64,000 nt of DNA from Herbiconiux sp. SALV-R1 (lineage in GTDB: Bacteria > Actinomycetota > Actinomycetes > Actinomycetales > Microbacteriaceae): the NCBI RefSeq assembly GCF_013113715.1, contig NZ_CP053344.1, forward strand, positions 3,782,001 through 3,846,000. Reading direction: 5' to 3'. Of this stretch, positions 49,087 to 60,147 are shown in pieces; the first letter of the stretch is position 1; each line of letters starts with the position of its first letter. The notes under the pieces are model-generated. The model searched no databases. It was not told where the DNA came from and saw nothing but the letters and a program-made list of their open reading frames with translations. A program made the translations under genes and the position numbers.

Positions 49087-51096
49087 TCACGGGCAGGAGG
49101 CGATCTCCTCGACCGACTTACTCAGAGTCGCCTCACCCCCGATGACCACAATCGCCGGGCTCTCCGCCTGAGCCAAGAGAGTCAGGTCCGCATCGGGGAT
49201 GCAGTCCGGATGAACGAGGAACAGTCCCGTTCTCCAGCCGTTGGCGATCGAGGCAGCGGCCAGTGCGTCGGGGAATGATGCCCCGCTCGCTACGAGCGGG
49301 GTTCCTCCCGGGATGACGCCAGAGGCGTTCACCGCGGTCGAGACGGCGTATCTGTCCACTCCGTCGTAGCGCGTGATGGACGCCGTCAGACCGCGTAGCG
49401 CGGCCTCGATCTCGGGCCTCACGGAGAGCCGCCCTCCCACGATCCGCACGTCGGTGCCACCGTACTTCTGCACGAGACTCCTCTCCTCCGGGGTGAGAAC
49501 CGTCTTGCTCCCGTCGATCAGCAGCAGTGCGCCGCCGAGGCGCCCTGCGGCAGGACCCGCAGACAGAGCGTCGGGAAAGTTGCTCGCGTTGGCGACGAAG
49601 AGAGGCCTGCCGGCACCCGCCGCGTATCGCTCGACCAGCGCCCTCGAAACCGCGTACCGATCGGCCCCGGAAACTCGATCCACCTTTGTCGAGGGGAGTT
49701 CGGATCGCACGAGCGCCTCGACGGCGGGCGACACCGAGCTCTCCCCTCCCACGATCGTCACCGACTTCGGGTTCATGCGGGTGAGTTCTCGCCTCGTCGA
49801 ATCGGGCAGCGCTCCGGCGTGCGTCAGCAGGATGGGAGTGTTGGTGTAGTTCGCGATCGCGCTGACAGCGAGCGCATCGGGGAATTTGTCCCCGTTGACC
49901 AGGAACGCCGATCCCGACGAGGTCGCCTCGCCCCGGCGCGCGATGGCGACCGCGGTCTCGAAGCGATCCGTACCGGCGATACGGTCGGCGTCAATGGCGA
50001 CCGTGGTGTCGAGACGTACCAAGCGCCCGCTCCTCCGCTCGGCCGACCAGAGGTATCGTCCACCCGCGAGAGCCATCCCCGTCAGCTGCGTTCCGCGCGT
50101 CGGCACGGAGTACGAGGCGCCAGCGGGGACCGCGGACAGGACGATCGTGTTGGCCTCCCGATCGACGAACCAGACGCCCCCGTCACGTCTGACGACCTGA
50201 CCGGTGAGGTCTCCGTTCTCTCCCGTCAAGGACTTGGTGTGCAAACGCCCGTCGGGCGAAAGAGTGAAGGAGTCGATCCGGGTCTCCCTCAGGATGCGGC
50301 CCGCCACCACATCGCCGACCTCAGGCTTGATGAGCTGAACACCGCGCAGTCCGGTCTGGCCGGTGAACGACTGACGCAGCTTTCCGTCGGCCCCGAAGGC
50401 CCAGATCGTGTCGCAGCCCGAGTCGGTGACCCAGACCGCGTCGCCGAACGCGCCGACACCCCACGGTGAGACCGCACCCGGAATGGGGAATTCCTTGATC
50501 TCCCCCGTTCGCCAGTCGAGGCGCCCGAGCTGCTGCGCATCAGCTTCGGCGAAGAAGACATAGTCGCCGAGCACGGCGGTCTCGGCGAGACCCGCACCGA
50601 CGGTGGGTACCGTGTATTCGACCGCGGCCTTCCCCGACATGACATGAGTGAGTCGGCCGGAGATCTCCGTGACCCAAACCCCGCCGGTGCCGTCAGGGCT
50701 GAACTGGGTGGGCGCCGAGTTGAGCGACACGGTCTCCACCACCTCGCCCGAGATGGCCACACGCACGACCTGCCGAAGTCCGAAGAGCGCCACCCACACC
50801 GTTCCGTCCGGCCCGGCCTCCAGGTCGCTGGGGAGGGAGGCGCTGTCGGGCAGGGGGAATTCGGCGACGCGGGATCCCGGGTCGATCGGCCCTAATCGAG
50901 CGACGGACTCATCGGCCTCAGAATTGAGCGGCTCCGTAGCGTGCTCAGTCCCTCCGGGCGCCTCTGCGGCACGCGCGGCGGCCGCGGTGCCGATGCCGAT
51001 CGTCGAACTCGTCACGAGGGCGATTGCCGCCATCATGACCGCCACAGAACTTGGGCGACGCACGAGCGCTGTTCCGCCGCTGGCCGGTTTCAGCAT
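49087..51096 (-). CDS. Secreted protein: beta-propeller plus three CW_binding_2 repeats
   Basis: A 669-residue extracellular protein. Signal peptide in residues 1-45 (VAVMMAAIALVTSSTIGIGT ... ARAAEA). Residues about 70-370 are a propeller of the SMP-30/virginiamycin-B-lyase type (LEAGPDGTVWVALFGLRQVV, PDGTGGVWVTEISGRLTHVM, FGDAVWVTDSGCDTIWAFGA). Residues about 375-669 carry three cell-wall-binding type 2 repeats, marked by RIAGTDRFETAVAI, RVSGADRYAVSRAL and RYDGVDRYAVSTAV with FPDALA motifs. The repeats should hold the protein in the wall; the propeller's ligand is unknown. The start has a GGAAGGAG site. Confidence 0.85.
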   Translation of the reverse strand: MLKPASGGTALVRRPSSVAVMMAAIALVTSSTIGIGTAAAARAAEAPGGTEHATEPLNSEADESVARLGPIDPGSRVAEFPLPDSASLPSDLEAGPDGTVWVALFGLRQVVRVAISGEVVETVSLNSAPTQFSPDGTGGVWVTEISGRLTHVMSGKAAVEYTVPTVGAGLAETAVLGDYVFFAEADAQQLGRLDWRTGEIKEFPIPGAVSPWGVGAFGDAVWVTDSGCDTIWAFGADGKLRQSFTGQTGLRGVQLIKPEVGDVVAGRILRETRIDSFTLSPDGRLHTKSLTGENGDLTGQVVRRDGGVWFVDREANTIVLSAVPAGASYSVPTRGTQLTGMALAGGRYLWSAERRSGRLVRLDTTVAIDADRIAGTDRFETAVAIARRGEATSSGSAFLVNGDKFPDALAVSAIANYTNTPILLTHAGALPDSTRRELTRMNPKSVTIVGGESSVSPAVEALVRSELPSTKVDRVSGADRYAVSRALVERYAAGAGRPLFVANASNFPDALSAGPAAGRLGGALLLIDGSKTVLTPEERSLVQKYGGTDVRIVGGRLSVRPEIEAALRGLTASITRYDGVDRYAVSTAVNASGVIPGGTPLVASGASFPDALAAASIANGWRTGLFLVHPDCIPDADLTLLAQAESPAIVVIGGEATLSKSVEEIASCP

Positions 51097-51228
51097 GACG
51101 ACTCCTTCCGGCCCCCCGGAGGGGAGGCCGGTCAAGTCTCCAGCGCATCAGGCGTGAGCTGGCATGAGCACTTCCTACTCACCCTCACGCTGACTCGCCG
51201 GCAGCACACCATTCCGCCGGGTTGCGAG

Positions 51229-53412
<2,184 letters not shown>

Positions 53413-53441
53413 CTCTGTGGTCCGTCCTCCTGTGTTTCAAA

Positions 53442-53462
53442 CTTGAGTGTATATGACTCAAG
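53442..53462. promoter_or_regulatory. HAIR operator CTTGAGT-N7-ACTCAAG
   Basis: A perfect match to the HspR-associated inverted repeat of actinobacteria, located 30 bases before the clpB start codon. The hspR gene itself lies at 61285-61719 in this window. Confidence 0.93.
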
Positions 53463-53523
53463 TTTAGCAGAGCGGATGCTGCGGCACCAGAGTCTGCGAC
53501 CATGCGACCCGCAGAAACGCCGA

Positions 53524-53556
53524 AGGGGCGGCGACCGTCATCCGGTCACCGCCCCT
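53524..53556 (-). terminator. Terminator of the serine protease gene
   Basis: AGGGGCGGCGACCG and CGGTCACCGCCCCT pair over 14 bases with a single mismatch and a five-base loop, 18 bases after the protease stop on the minus strand; a broken T-run (TTCGGCGTTTCTG) follows. Confidence 0.75.
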
Positions 53557-53573
53557 CGGGGTCATTGCTGGTG

Positions 53574-55616
53574 TCAGCTGTTCTGACGGGCCGCCTCACG
53601 ACGACGCACGACGAGCAGCAGGGCGCCGGCTGCGAGGATCAGCGCGATGCTGCCTCCCGCGAGCGGCAGGGTGGCGTCGGCACCGGTCGAGGCGAGCTCA
53701 CCCGATCCGTTGCCCGAGCCGCCGTTGCCGCCGTTGCCGCCGCCGCCGTTGTTCGCGGCGACGATGGTGATGGAGGAGTCGGCCTTGTTGCTGACCGCGC
53801 CCTCGATCGTCTGGGTGGCCTCGATCGTGATGGCACCCGCGGCGATCTGGCCGCCGAGCTTGACCGACCACTTGCCGTCGGCGACGGTGGCCTTACCGGC
53901 CGATGCACCGTTCAGCCACACCTCGACGGTGGCACCGTTGATGCCGGTTCCGCTGATGGTGGTGGGGCCGCTGCCCTCGGTGAACGAGGAGCCCGACTTG
54001 GGGTCGGTGATCTTCGGAGCAACCGGAACCACGTCGAACTTCACCGTGGTGGGGTCGGACACGTTCGGGTCGGCCGAGGCGCGGGCAGCGTCGCTGCTCT
54101 GACGCGTCTGAACCGCGGTGACGGTGTACTTGCCGTAGCCGAGCTCGACGTCGACGCTCCAGGCGCCGTCTTCGCCGACCGTGGTGGTCGCCTCGACGTC
54201 ACCGGTCAGCTCGAGGCTCGCACCGGGCTCGCCCTTGCCGGAGAGGGTGGTGACCTCGGTCTCGACGCGCGAGCCGTTGGCGGGCGACGTGAAGGTCGGA
54301 GCGGTGATCGGGGTGGGAACGACGTTCACGGTGAAGTCCGTGGCGGCGGAGCTGTCGAAGCCCCGCTCGGCACGGATCGTGTAGTCGTAGGTGCCCTCGG
54401 CACCCGGAGCGACGATTGACCAGTCACCCGAGCCATTGACCGGAACGGTGAACGGGTCGCCCGAACCCTGGGTCACGACGAGGGTCGTGCCCGCAGGAGC
54501 CTTGCCCTGGATGCTGCCACCGCTGTAGACGTCGCCGCCGTCGCCGGGGGCCGTCAGGGTGGGGGTGTCGATGAAGAGCGCGACGGTGTAGCCACCGGTC
54601 AGCGCGAGGCCCGCCTCGAGGTTGGCACCCCAGACGAACGGCTGGCCCTGAGCGGTCTCGCCGCCACCGGAGAGCACGCCCACTGCGGTGTCGCCCTGGA
54701 TCATCGATCCGCCCGAGTCACCCTCGGCGGAGGTCAGCAGCGAGCCGAAGCCGTAGACGTAGCGGTTCGAGACCTTGGCCCAGCCGTCGATGACGACGAC
54801 GGTGCCACTGGTCGAACCGGTGGTGCGGCCGCTCTTCGTGATGGGGGCGTCGGCGACTGCCTCGCCGACCGAGCGCACGGGCACGGTGGAGAGGGAGAGG
54901 TCTTCGCTGGCCGCGGTGGTCCAGTCGGTGACCTCGGCCAGCGGGTCGAGGTCTTCGTTCACGACGTTGATCGCGGCGATGTCGACGCTGTTGACGTCGC
55001 CGTCGGCGCCGTTCGAGTTGCCGGGGCCACCGTACTGCGAGAACGCGACACGACCCAGCGCGTCGCCGATCACCACGTCGGAGTTGTCCTTCGCGCCGCC
55101 GCCTGCGGGGTCACCCGAGGGGAGCGTCAGGTAGCTGTAGGTGTAGGCGTCGTCGCTGGTGCAGTGACCGGCCGAGATGATGGCGGGGGCACCCTCCGGG
55201 CTCCAGCCGGCGTAGCCGACGGAGCAGAGGCCGCCTTCGCCGGGCTCGGGGCTCGCGAACGACACGTAGCCGGCGCCGCCGACGACGTCGTTGGTGTCGT
55301 ACGCCTCGAGCGGAGCAGCGAGCACGATGGGGTCGGCTACGTTCTTAGTGTCCTTCAGAAAGGCCTGCGTGCTGGCAGAAAGGCCGTCGGCGCTGCCCGT
55401 ATAGGCGAGGACGACTTTGCCATCGGCATTCTTCGAGACGCTCTGCACGTTCTCATCGTCGAGCAGCGCCTGCGCGAGTGCAGTGAACTCCGGGCCGGTC
55501 GTGGGTGCGACCCTGTCGTCGCCTGCAGCGAAGGCGGTGGCGCCGAATGTTCCTGTGAGTCCGGCGGTGGCGAGTGTTCCGACCGCGAGATACGCGAGTC
55601 TCTTCTTCCAAGTCAT
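53574..55616 (-). CDS. Secreted S1 serine protease with Ig-like repeats and LAxTG sorting signal
   Basis: A 680-residue exported protein. Signal peptide ends near residue 30 (FGATAFA). A pro-region to about residue 75 resembles alpha-lytic protease propeptides. The chymotrypsin-fold catalytic domain has His151 (SAGHCTSDD), Asp212 (VNSVDIAAI) and Ser301 (AEGDSGGSMIQ). Residues about 350-620 hold three Ig-like domains (SGGSIQGKAPAGTTLVVTQG, SPANGSRVETEVTTLSGKGE, DPKSGSSFTEGSGPTTISGT), then a Gly/Asn linker. The C-terminus has LASTGADATLPL, a hydrophobic helix and RRREAARQ, a class-E-like sortase anchor. It is a wall-anchored protease with likely extracellular targets. Confidence 0.9.
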   Translation of the reverse strand: MTWKKRLAYLAVGTLATAGLTGTFGATAFAAGDDRVAPTTGPEFTALAQALLDDENVQSVSKNADGKVVLAYTGSADGLSASTQAFLKDTKNVADPIVLAAPLEAYDTNDVVGGAGYVSFASPEPGEGGLCSVGYAGWSPEGAPAIISAGHCTSDDAYTYSYLTLPSGDPAGGGAKDNSDVVIGDALGRVAFSQYGGPGNSNGADGDVNSVDIAAINVVNEDLDPLAEVTDWTTAASEDLSLSTVPVRSVGEAVADAPITKSGRTTGSTSGTVVVIDGWAKVSNRYVYGFGSLLTSAEGDSGGSMIQGDTAVGVLSGGGETAQGQPFVWGANLEAGLALTGGYTVALFIDTPTLTAPGDGGDVYSGGSIQGKAPAGTTLVVTQGSGDPFTVPVNGSGDWSIVAPGAEGTYDYTIRAERGFDSSAATDFTVNVVPTPITAPTFTSPANGSRVETEVTTLSGKGEPGASLELTGDVEATTTVGEDGAWSVDVELGYGKYTVTAVQTRQSSDAARASADPNVSDPTTVKFDVVPVAPKITDPKSGSSFTEGSGPTTISGTGINGATVEVWLNGASAGKATVADGKWSVKLGGQIAAGAITIEATQTIEGAVSNKADSSITIVAANNGGGGNGGNGGSGNGSGELASTGADATLPLAGGSIALILAAGALLLVVRRREAARQNS

Positions 55617-55861
55617 AGATGTATATCCCTAGATCCGGTGATGGCTCCGGGGGCATACCGCTATCTCCACTCGTCATGGAACAGATCCCCCGTGCATACA
55701 AGGTAGGCATGAAAGTAGCCCCCTGACTAGGGGTATTGCCAGAAATCTCGTAGATTTGCCTAAGTTTCGATCGTGTGGCATAGAGCCGGCGCTGCACCTC
55801 GAAAAACCCCTGATCCGACCGCGTTCGGGTGACGTTCAACCCGTCATGGTAAGAACAGATC
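55617..55861. other. Divergent promoter region, 245 bases
   Basis: AT-richer than its surroundings. It drives the protease to the left (AGGGATATACATCTATG shows a leadered start) and the mannosyltransferase to the right (TAAGAA box at 55850-55855). A palindrome CCCCT-GACT-AGGGG (55720-55733) and scattered TAG/CTA-rich pieces suggest a regulator site, which I cannot name. No small ORF or clear RNA was found. Confidence 0.5.
55850..55855 (+). promoter_or_regulatory. -10-like box TAAGAA before the first mannosyltransferase
   Basis: TAAGAA ends six bases before the GTG at 55862. The next gene shows the related TAAGAC at the same distance. Confidence 0.45.
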
Positions 55862-57385
55862 GTGCAGGTCATCCCCCCGCGAGCGCGTCTGGCGCTCGGT
55901 CTCGCAGGCTCGGTGAGCATCCTCGCCGGCTCCTATGCGGTCGGGTGGGTCGGTCCTGCATCGACCCTCCACGATCTCGCCCTCCTGGAGTTCCTCCGCA
56001 ATTCCCGTGGCGCCGTCGTCGTCGGCGGCGTGCTCATGGTCGCCGGCACTCTCGCCCTGCTGTTCGCCTGGCTCACGCTGGGGGTGTCCCTGCTCCGCCG
56101 CGCCGGCGGTCGTGACCGTCTCAGCACCGCCGAACGCCGCGAGCACGAGCGCGTGCGGCTGGTGCAGGTGGTCACCTCGGCGGCGGTCTGGGCCGCGCCC
56201 CTCGTCTTCACGCTTCCCCTGTTCAGCCGTGACATGTTCGCCTACGTCGGCCAGGGCCGCCTCATGGCGGCGGGGCTCAACCCCTACTCCGACGGCATGG
56301 CGTCGCTGCCCGGCTGGTACGGCATCGGCGTCGACCCGCTCTGGGCCGACGCACAGACCCCCTACGGCCCGGTGTTCGTGTGGCTCGAGCGGGTCGTCGT
56401 GATGGCGACGGATGCGCTGCCCACCGAGGTCGCCGTGTTCACCTTCCGGCTGCTGGCCGTGTTCGGCCTCGCCATGCTCGCCTACTACGCCTGGCGCATC
56501 GCCCGTCTGCGCGGGCTCGACGAGGCGGGGGTGCTGTGGATCGTCGCGGCGAGCCCGCTCGTGCTCATGAACTTCGTCGTCGCCGGGCACAACGACTCGC
56601 TCATGCTCGGCTTCATCGTCGGCGGCGTCTACTACGCCCTCCGCGACCGCCCGGTGCTCGGCGCCGTGTTCATCGGCATCGCTATCGGCGTCAAGCCGAT
56701 CGCGCTCATCGCGCTGCCCATCATCGGCCTCATCTGGGCGGGCCGTCGGGCCGGTTGGGGTGTGGTCATCCGTCGCTGGCTCGCCGTGGCGGCGATCGCC
56801 ATCGGTTTCGTCGTGGTGCTCGGCTGGGGTATCGGCGTCGGAGTCGGCTGGATCAGCGCGCTCGCCACGCCCACCGCCGTGTCGTCGTGGTACGCCCCCG
56901 CGAACATCATCGGCATGAGTCTCGGCGGCCTGGCGAACGGTGTCGGTCTCGACGGCGCCCTGGTGCAGGAGGTCGTGAAGCTCGCCCTGCTGGCGGTCGG
57001 GTGCACCGCCGCCATCTACCTCATGCTGCGCAAGCGCGACGCCGATCCGCTGTGGCTTCTGCTCGGCTGCTTCGCGGCGATCGTGCTGCTGTCGCCGGTC
57101 ATCCACCCCTGGTACGCCCTGTGGCTGCTCACCCTCCTGGCCATCGCGGGGCGGCAGCGGCTGTGGAGCATCCGTACCGTCGTCTATGCCACGACCTTCT
57201 TCGTGCTGATCGGTCTCGCCGAACCGCTCGACATGATCCCCCGGATCGATGCGGATGCGCGCATCGAGGTGGTCGTCATCGGCGCGGCCCTGCTCGGTGT
57301 CGCCGCCATCCTCGTGTCGACCGAGCTCCTGGTGCGGCGCCGAGCGGCCGGGCTGGTGCTGCGCACACTGTCGCTGCGCGCCTGA
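55862..57385 (+). CDS. MptB-type polyprenol-phosphomannose mannosyltransferase, paralogue 1
   Basis: A 507-residue GT-C membrane glycosyltransferase with about twelve helices. The first extracytoplasmic loop has the family block LFSRDMFAYVGQGRLMAAGL with NPYSDG and TPYGPVFVWLE, as in MptB, which adds alpha-1,6 mannose to a lipomannan core from polyprenyl-phosphomannose. Later blocks include VAGHNDSLMLG, GVKPIALIALP, SWYAPANIIG and HPWYALWLL. GTG start at 55862 is preceded by a leaderless-type box. It is followed by a paralogue after 73 bases, so both probably build the same surface glycan. Acceptor unknown. Confidence 0.88.
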   Translation: MQVIPPRARLALGLAGSVSILAGSYAVGWVGPASTLHDLALLEFLRNSRGAVVVGGVLMVAGTLALLFAWLTLGVSLLRRAGGRDRLSTAERREHERVRLVQVVTSAAVWAAPLVFTLPLFSRDMFAYVGQGRLMAAGLNPYSDGMASLPGWYGIGVDPLWADAQTPYGPVFVWLERVVVMATDALPTEVAVFTFRLLAVFGLAMLAYYAWRIARLRGLDEAGVLWIVAASPLVLMNFVVAGHNDSLMLGFIVGGVYYALRDRPVLGAVFIGIAIGVKPIALIALPIIGLIWAGRRAGWGVVIRRWLAVAAIAIGFVVVLGWGIGVGVGWISALATPTAVSSWYAPANIIGMSLGGLANGVGLDGALVQEVVKLALLAVGCTAAIYLMLRKRDADPLWLLLGCFAAIVLLSPVIHPWYALWLLTLLAIAGRQRLWSIRTVVYATTFFVLIGLAEPLDMIPRIDADARIEVVVIGAALLGVAAILVSTELLVRRRAAGLVLRTLSLRA

Positions 57386-57446
57386 TTCTCGGCCGCCGCG
57401 GCGCGCAGAGGAGGAAGTACTCCCCTCGCTGCAGCTGCGGAGATGA

Positions 57447-57452
57447 TAAGAC
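57447..57452 (+). promoter_or_regulatory. -10 box TAAGAC, leaderless promoter of the second mannosyltransferase
   Basis: TAAGAC ends six bases before the GTG at 57459. Confidence 0.5.
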
Positions 57453-57458
57453 AGACGC

Positions 57459-59021
57459 GTGCCCCCGCTGCCGCCGCGACTGAGGATCGCCCTCGGCGTC
57501 GTCGGCTCACTGCTCATCGCGGCGGGGTCGTTCGGCGTCGGCTGGACGGCCCCGGCCTCGGGGGTCGACGCCGTGCCCGTGATCGCTCTGATCCGGCAGA
57601 GCCGGACCGCCGTCGTGTGCTCCGCCGTCGCCGTCGCGCTGGGCGCGGTGCTTCTCGTGGCGGCCTGGCTCAGCCTCGGGCTCGCCCTGCGCCCGGGCAA
57701 CGGCCGGGCCACGCCCGCGAGCGTGGCTCGGCGCGGAGAGTCGACGCTCCGCCACGTCGTGGTGAGCGCGACCGCCTGGGGGCTGCCGCTGATGGTGGCC
57801 CTGCCCCTGTTCAGTCGCGATCTTTTCTCCTACCTCGCCCAGGGCAGGCTGATCGCCGCCGGTTTCAATCCCTACGCCACGGGCGTCGCCGTCCTCCCCG
57901 ACTGGGCCGAGCTGGGAGCAGACGGACGATGGGCCACCGCGCCGACCCCGTACGGGCCCGTCTATCTCGGCCTGGAGGGTCTCGTGACCCAGGCCACCGC
58001 CGGCATGCCCGTCGAGACGGGCCTCCTCGCCTATCGGCTGATCTCGGCCGGCGGCCTGGTGCTCGTCGGGTGGGCGGCGTACCGGCTGGCCGTCGTGCGC
58101 GGGCTCGACCCCGGCAAGGTGCTCTGGCTGGTGGTCGCGAATCCGCTCGCCCTCACCACCATCGTGCTGGCCGGCCACAACGATGCGGTGATGATCGGTC
58201 TGGTGCTGACGGCGGTGCTGCAGGCCGTCGAGCGTCGTCCGGCGCTCGCCTTGGCCCTGCTCGCTCTCGCGGTAGGCGTGAAGCCGATCGCGGCGGTCGC
58301 CATCCCGGTGATCGGGCTCATCTGGGCGGGCCAGGGAGCGTCGTGGTGGAAGGTCATCGGTCGGTGGGCGGCATCCGCTGCTCTGGTGCTCGGAGCCGTG
58401 GTGCTGCTCGGGGTCGCCATGGGCGTGGGTGCGGGATGGATCGGCGCGCTCGCCACCCCTCTCGGCGGCGGCTCGTGGTACGCCCCTGCGCGTCTGCTGT
58501 CTCAGGCGGCGGGGCTGCTGGCCGCGGGGTTCGGCGGAGACCCGCGGGCGGCAGGTTCGGCCATCGGTGTCGTGGTGCTCGCGATCGGGGCCCTCGCCGT
58601 GGCCCTGCTCTTCGTGGCGGGCAGGAGGCGCGATCCCGTGGAGCTGCTCGCCGGAGCCTTCGCCCTGCTGTTGCTCGTGTCGCCCGCCATCCATCCCTGG
58701 TATGGGTTCTGGCTCATCTGCCTGATCGCGGTCGCCGGTGTACGCCGTGCGTGGATGCTCCGGCTGATCGTCGTGGCGAGCGCCTTCCTGCTCCTCATCG
58801 GAATGTGGGAGCCGACCGACCTCATCCCTCGGCTCACGGGCGACCCGGCGATCTTCGTTCCCGTGACGGCGATCGCCGTCGGTGGTCTGCTCGTCGTGGT
58901 GGCGCTCTACGAGGTGGCCCTCCGGCGCCGTTTCAGCTCGCGAGGACGGCCGCCCCCTCAGCTTCAGGACGCGCCGGCGCGCGTCACCGGGATCAGCGCT
59001 TCGTCGACACCGTCAGGGTGA
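57459..59021 (+). CDS. MptB-type mannosyltransferase, paralogue 2
   Basis: A 520-residue paralogue of the preceding gene with the same order of blocks: LFSRDLFSYLAQGRLIAAGF, NPYATGVAVLPDW, TPYGPVYLGLEG, LAGHNDAVMIG, GVKPIAAVAIP, SWYAPARLLSQ and HPWYGFWLI. About half of the residues in these blocks match paralogue 1, which suggests an old local duplication. It has its own leaderless-type promoter. Its 3' end overlaps the convergent methyltransferase gene by 29 bases, without a terminator between them. Confidence 0.88.
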   Translation: MPPLPPRLRIALGVVGSLLIAAGSFGVGWTAPASGVDAVPVIALIRQSRTAVVCSAVAVALGAVLLVAAWLSLGLALRPGNGRATPASVARRGESTLRHVVVSATAWGLPLMVALPLFSRDLFSYLAQGRLIAAGFNPYATGVAVLPDWAELGADGRWATAPTPYGPVYLGLEGLVTQATAGMPVETGLLAYRLISAGGLVLVGWAAYRLAVVRGLDPGKVLWLVVANPLALTTIVLAGHNDAVMIGLVLTAVLQAVERRPALALALLALAVGVKPIAAVAIPVIGLIWAGQGASWWKVIGRWAASAALVLGAVVLLGVAMGVGAGWIGALATPLGGGSWYAPARLLSQAAGLLAAGFGGDPRAAGSAIGVVVLAIGALAVALLFVAGRRRDPVELLAGAFALLLLVSPAIHPWYGFWLICLIAVAGVRRAWMLRLIVVASAFLLLIGMWEPTDLIPRLTGDPAIFVPVTAIAVGGLLVVVALYEVALRRRFSSRGRPPPQLQDAPARVTGISASSTPSG

Positions 59022-60144
59022 ACTTCGGGTTGCGGGCGACCTGACGGGTGGGGCCGATGGTGCGCAGGAGCGCGGGGCGGTAGGCGAGGTGGGAGTTGTA
59101 GACGGTCCAGAGCTCGCCGCCGGGGGCGAGCACGCGGCCGGCGGCCTCGAAGAGCTTGAGGGCGATGCCGGCGTGCACCGTCGAGCCGACGTGGAAGGGC
59201 GGGTTGAGCAGCACGATGCCTGCGCTCGCGTCGTCGAAGCCGCTCAGCGCATCGTCACGCACCACCTCTGCCGTGATGTCGTTGACCTCGAGGGTCGCGG
59301 CGGCGGAGAGGACGGCGGCTGCCGATTGGTCGGTCGCGACGACCCGCAGCTCGGGCTGTGACCGGGCGAGCGACGCCGCGAGCACGCCGGTGCCGCAGCC
59401 GAGGTCGATCGCCAGAGGCCCTTCGGCGCTCGCCCGCCGGCCCTGGCCCACCCCGTCGAGGTGCTCGAGCAGCAGGCGGGTGCCGATGTCGATGCCGGTG
59501 CCGGCGAACACGCCACCGCTCGCGCACACCCACAGCCCGAGGTCGTCGTGGAACTCCCGCCTGAGGGGTGCGGGAGAAGCATCCGTTCGCGGGTGCGACG
59601 CCACGAGCACTCGCGACTTCTGCCGGGCGAGCGTGGCGCGCACCTCGCCGAAGCTCCCGCCGAGCACGTCGTTCATGGCGGCGGTCATGTGCTTGAGGCG
59701 ACCGGTGGCGTAGACGACGACCTCGGGCGCGGCCCAGCTTGCGATCGCACGGGCGATCTCGTCGAGCTGCGCGAGGCTGCGGGGAAGGCGGAGGAGCACG
59801 ACGGTCGCCCCGTCGAGCAGTTCTCGGCCGAGTGGCAGCGAGGTGAAGCGGTCGGCGAGGCGAGGGTCGCCGAAGCGGCCGGCGTTCACGGCGAGCGCGC
59901 GTTCCCCGGCGAGCGGATCTTGATGCACCCGGATGCCGTCGAGCCCGAGCACCGCGGCGGCGGCGAGCGTGATGGCCCCGTAGTCGTCGCCGATGACGGT
60001 GACGCTGCCTGGCTGGTCGGCGGTGGCCTCAAGCGCTTCGGCGGCCTCGTCGAGCAGCAGCCGGTCGGCGGCGTCGGCAGCGAACAGGTTGTCGGCCTCG
60101 ACATCGGGCGCACGCCGCAACGCGTCGAACGAGAACTCACCCAC
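58993..60144 (-). CDS. RlmG/RsmC-like rRNA (guanine-N2) methyltransferase
   Basis: A 383-residue protein with two related domains, as in RlmG and RsmC. The N-terminal half is a degenerate methyltransferase fold (VTVIGDDYGAITLAAAAVLG); the C-terminal half is active: SAM motif AIDLGCGTGVLAASLA, acidic VVATDQSAAAV, and the catalytic LLNPPFHVGSTVHAG. The terminal NSHLAYRPALLRTIGPTRQV is typical of RlmG. It would methylate N2 of a guanine in ribosomal RNA. GTG 60144 has a TACGGT box six bases upstream, inside the end of the preceding gene. Confidence 0.87.
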   Translation of the reverse strand: MGEFSFDALRRAPDVEADNLFAADAADRLLLDEAAEALEATADQPGSVTVIGDDYGAITLAAAAVLGLDGIRVHQDPLAGERALAVNAGRFGDPRLADRFTSLPLGRELLDGATVVLLRLPRSLAQLDEIARAIASWAAPEVVVYATGRLKHMTAAMNDVLGGSFGEVRATLARQKSRVLVASHPRTDASPAPLRREFHDDLGLWVCASGGVFAGTGIDIGTRLLLEHLDGVGQGRRASAEGPLAIDLGCGTGVLAASLARSQPELRVVATDQSAAAVLSAAATLEVNDITAEVVRDDALSGFDDASAGIVLLNPPFHVGSTVHAGIALKLFEAAGRVLAPGGELWTVYNSHLAYRPALLRTIGPTRQVARNPKFTLTVSTKR

Positions 60145-60147
60145 CCC

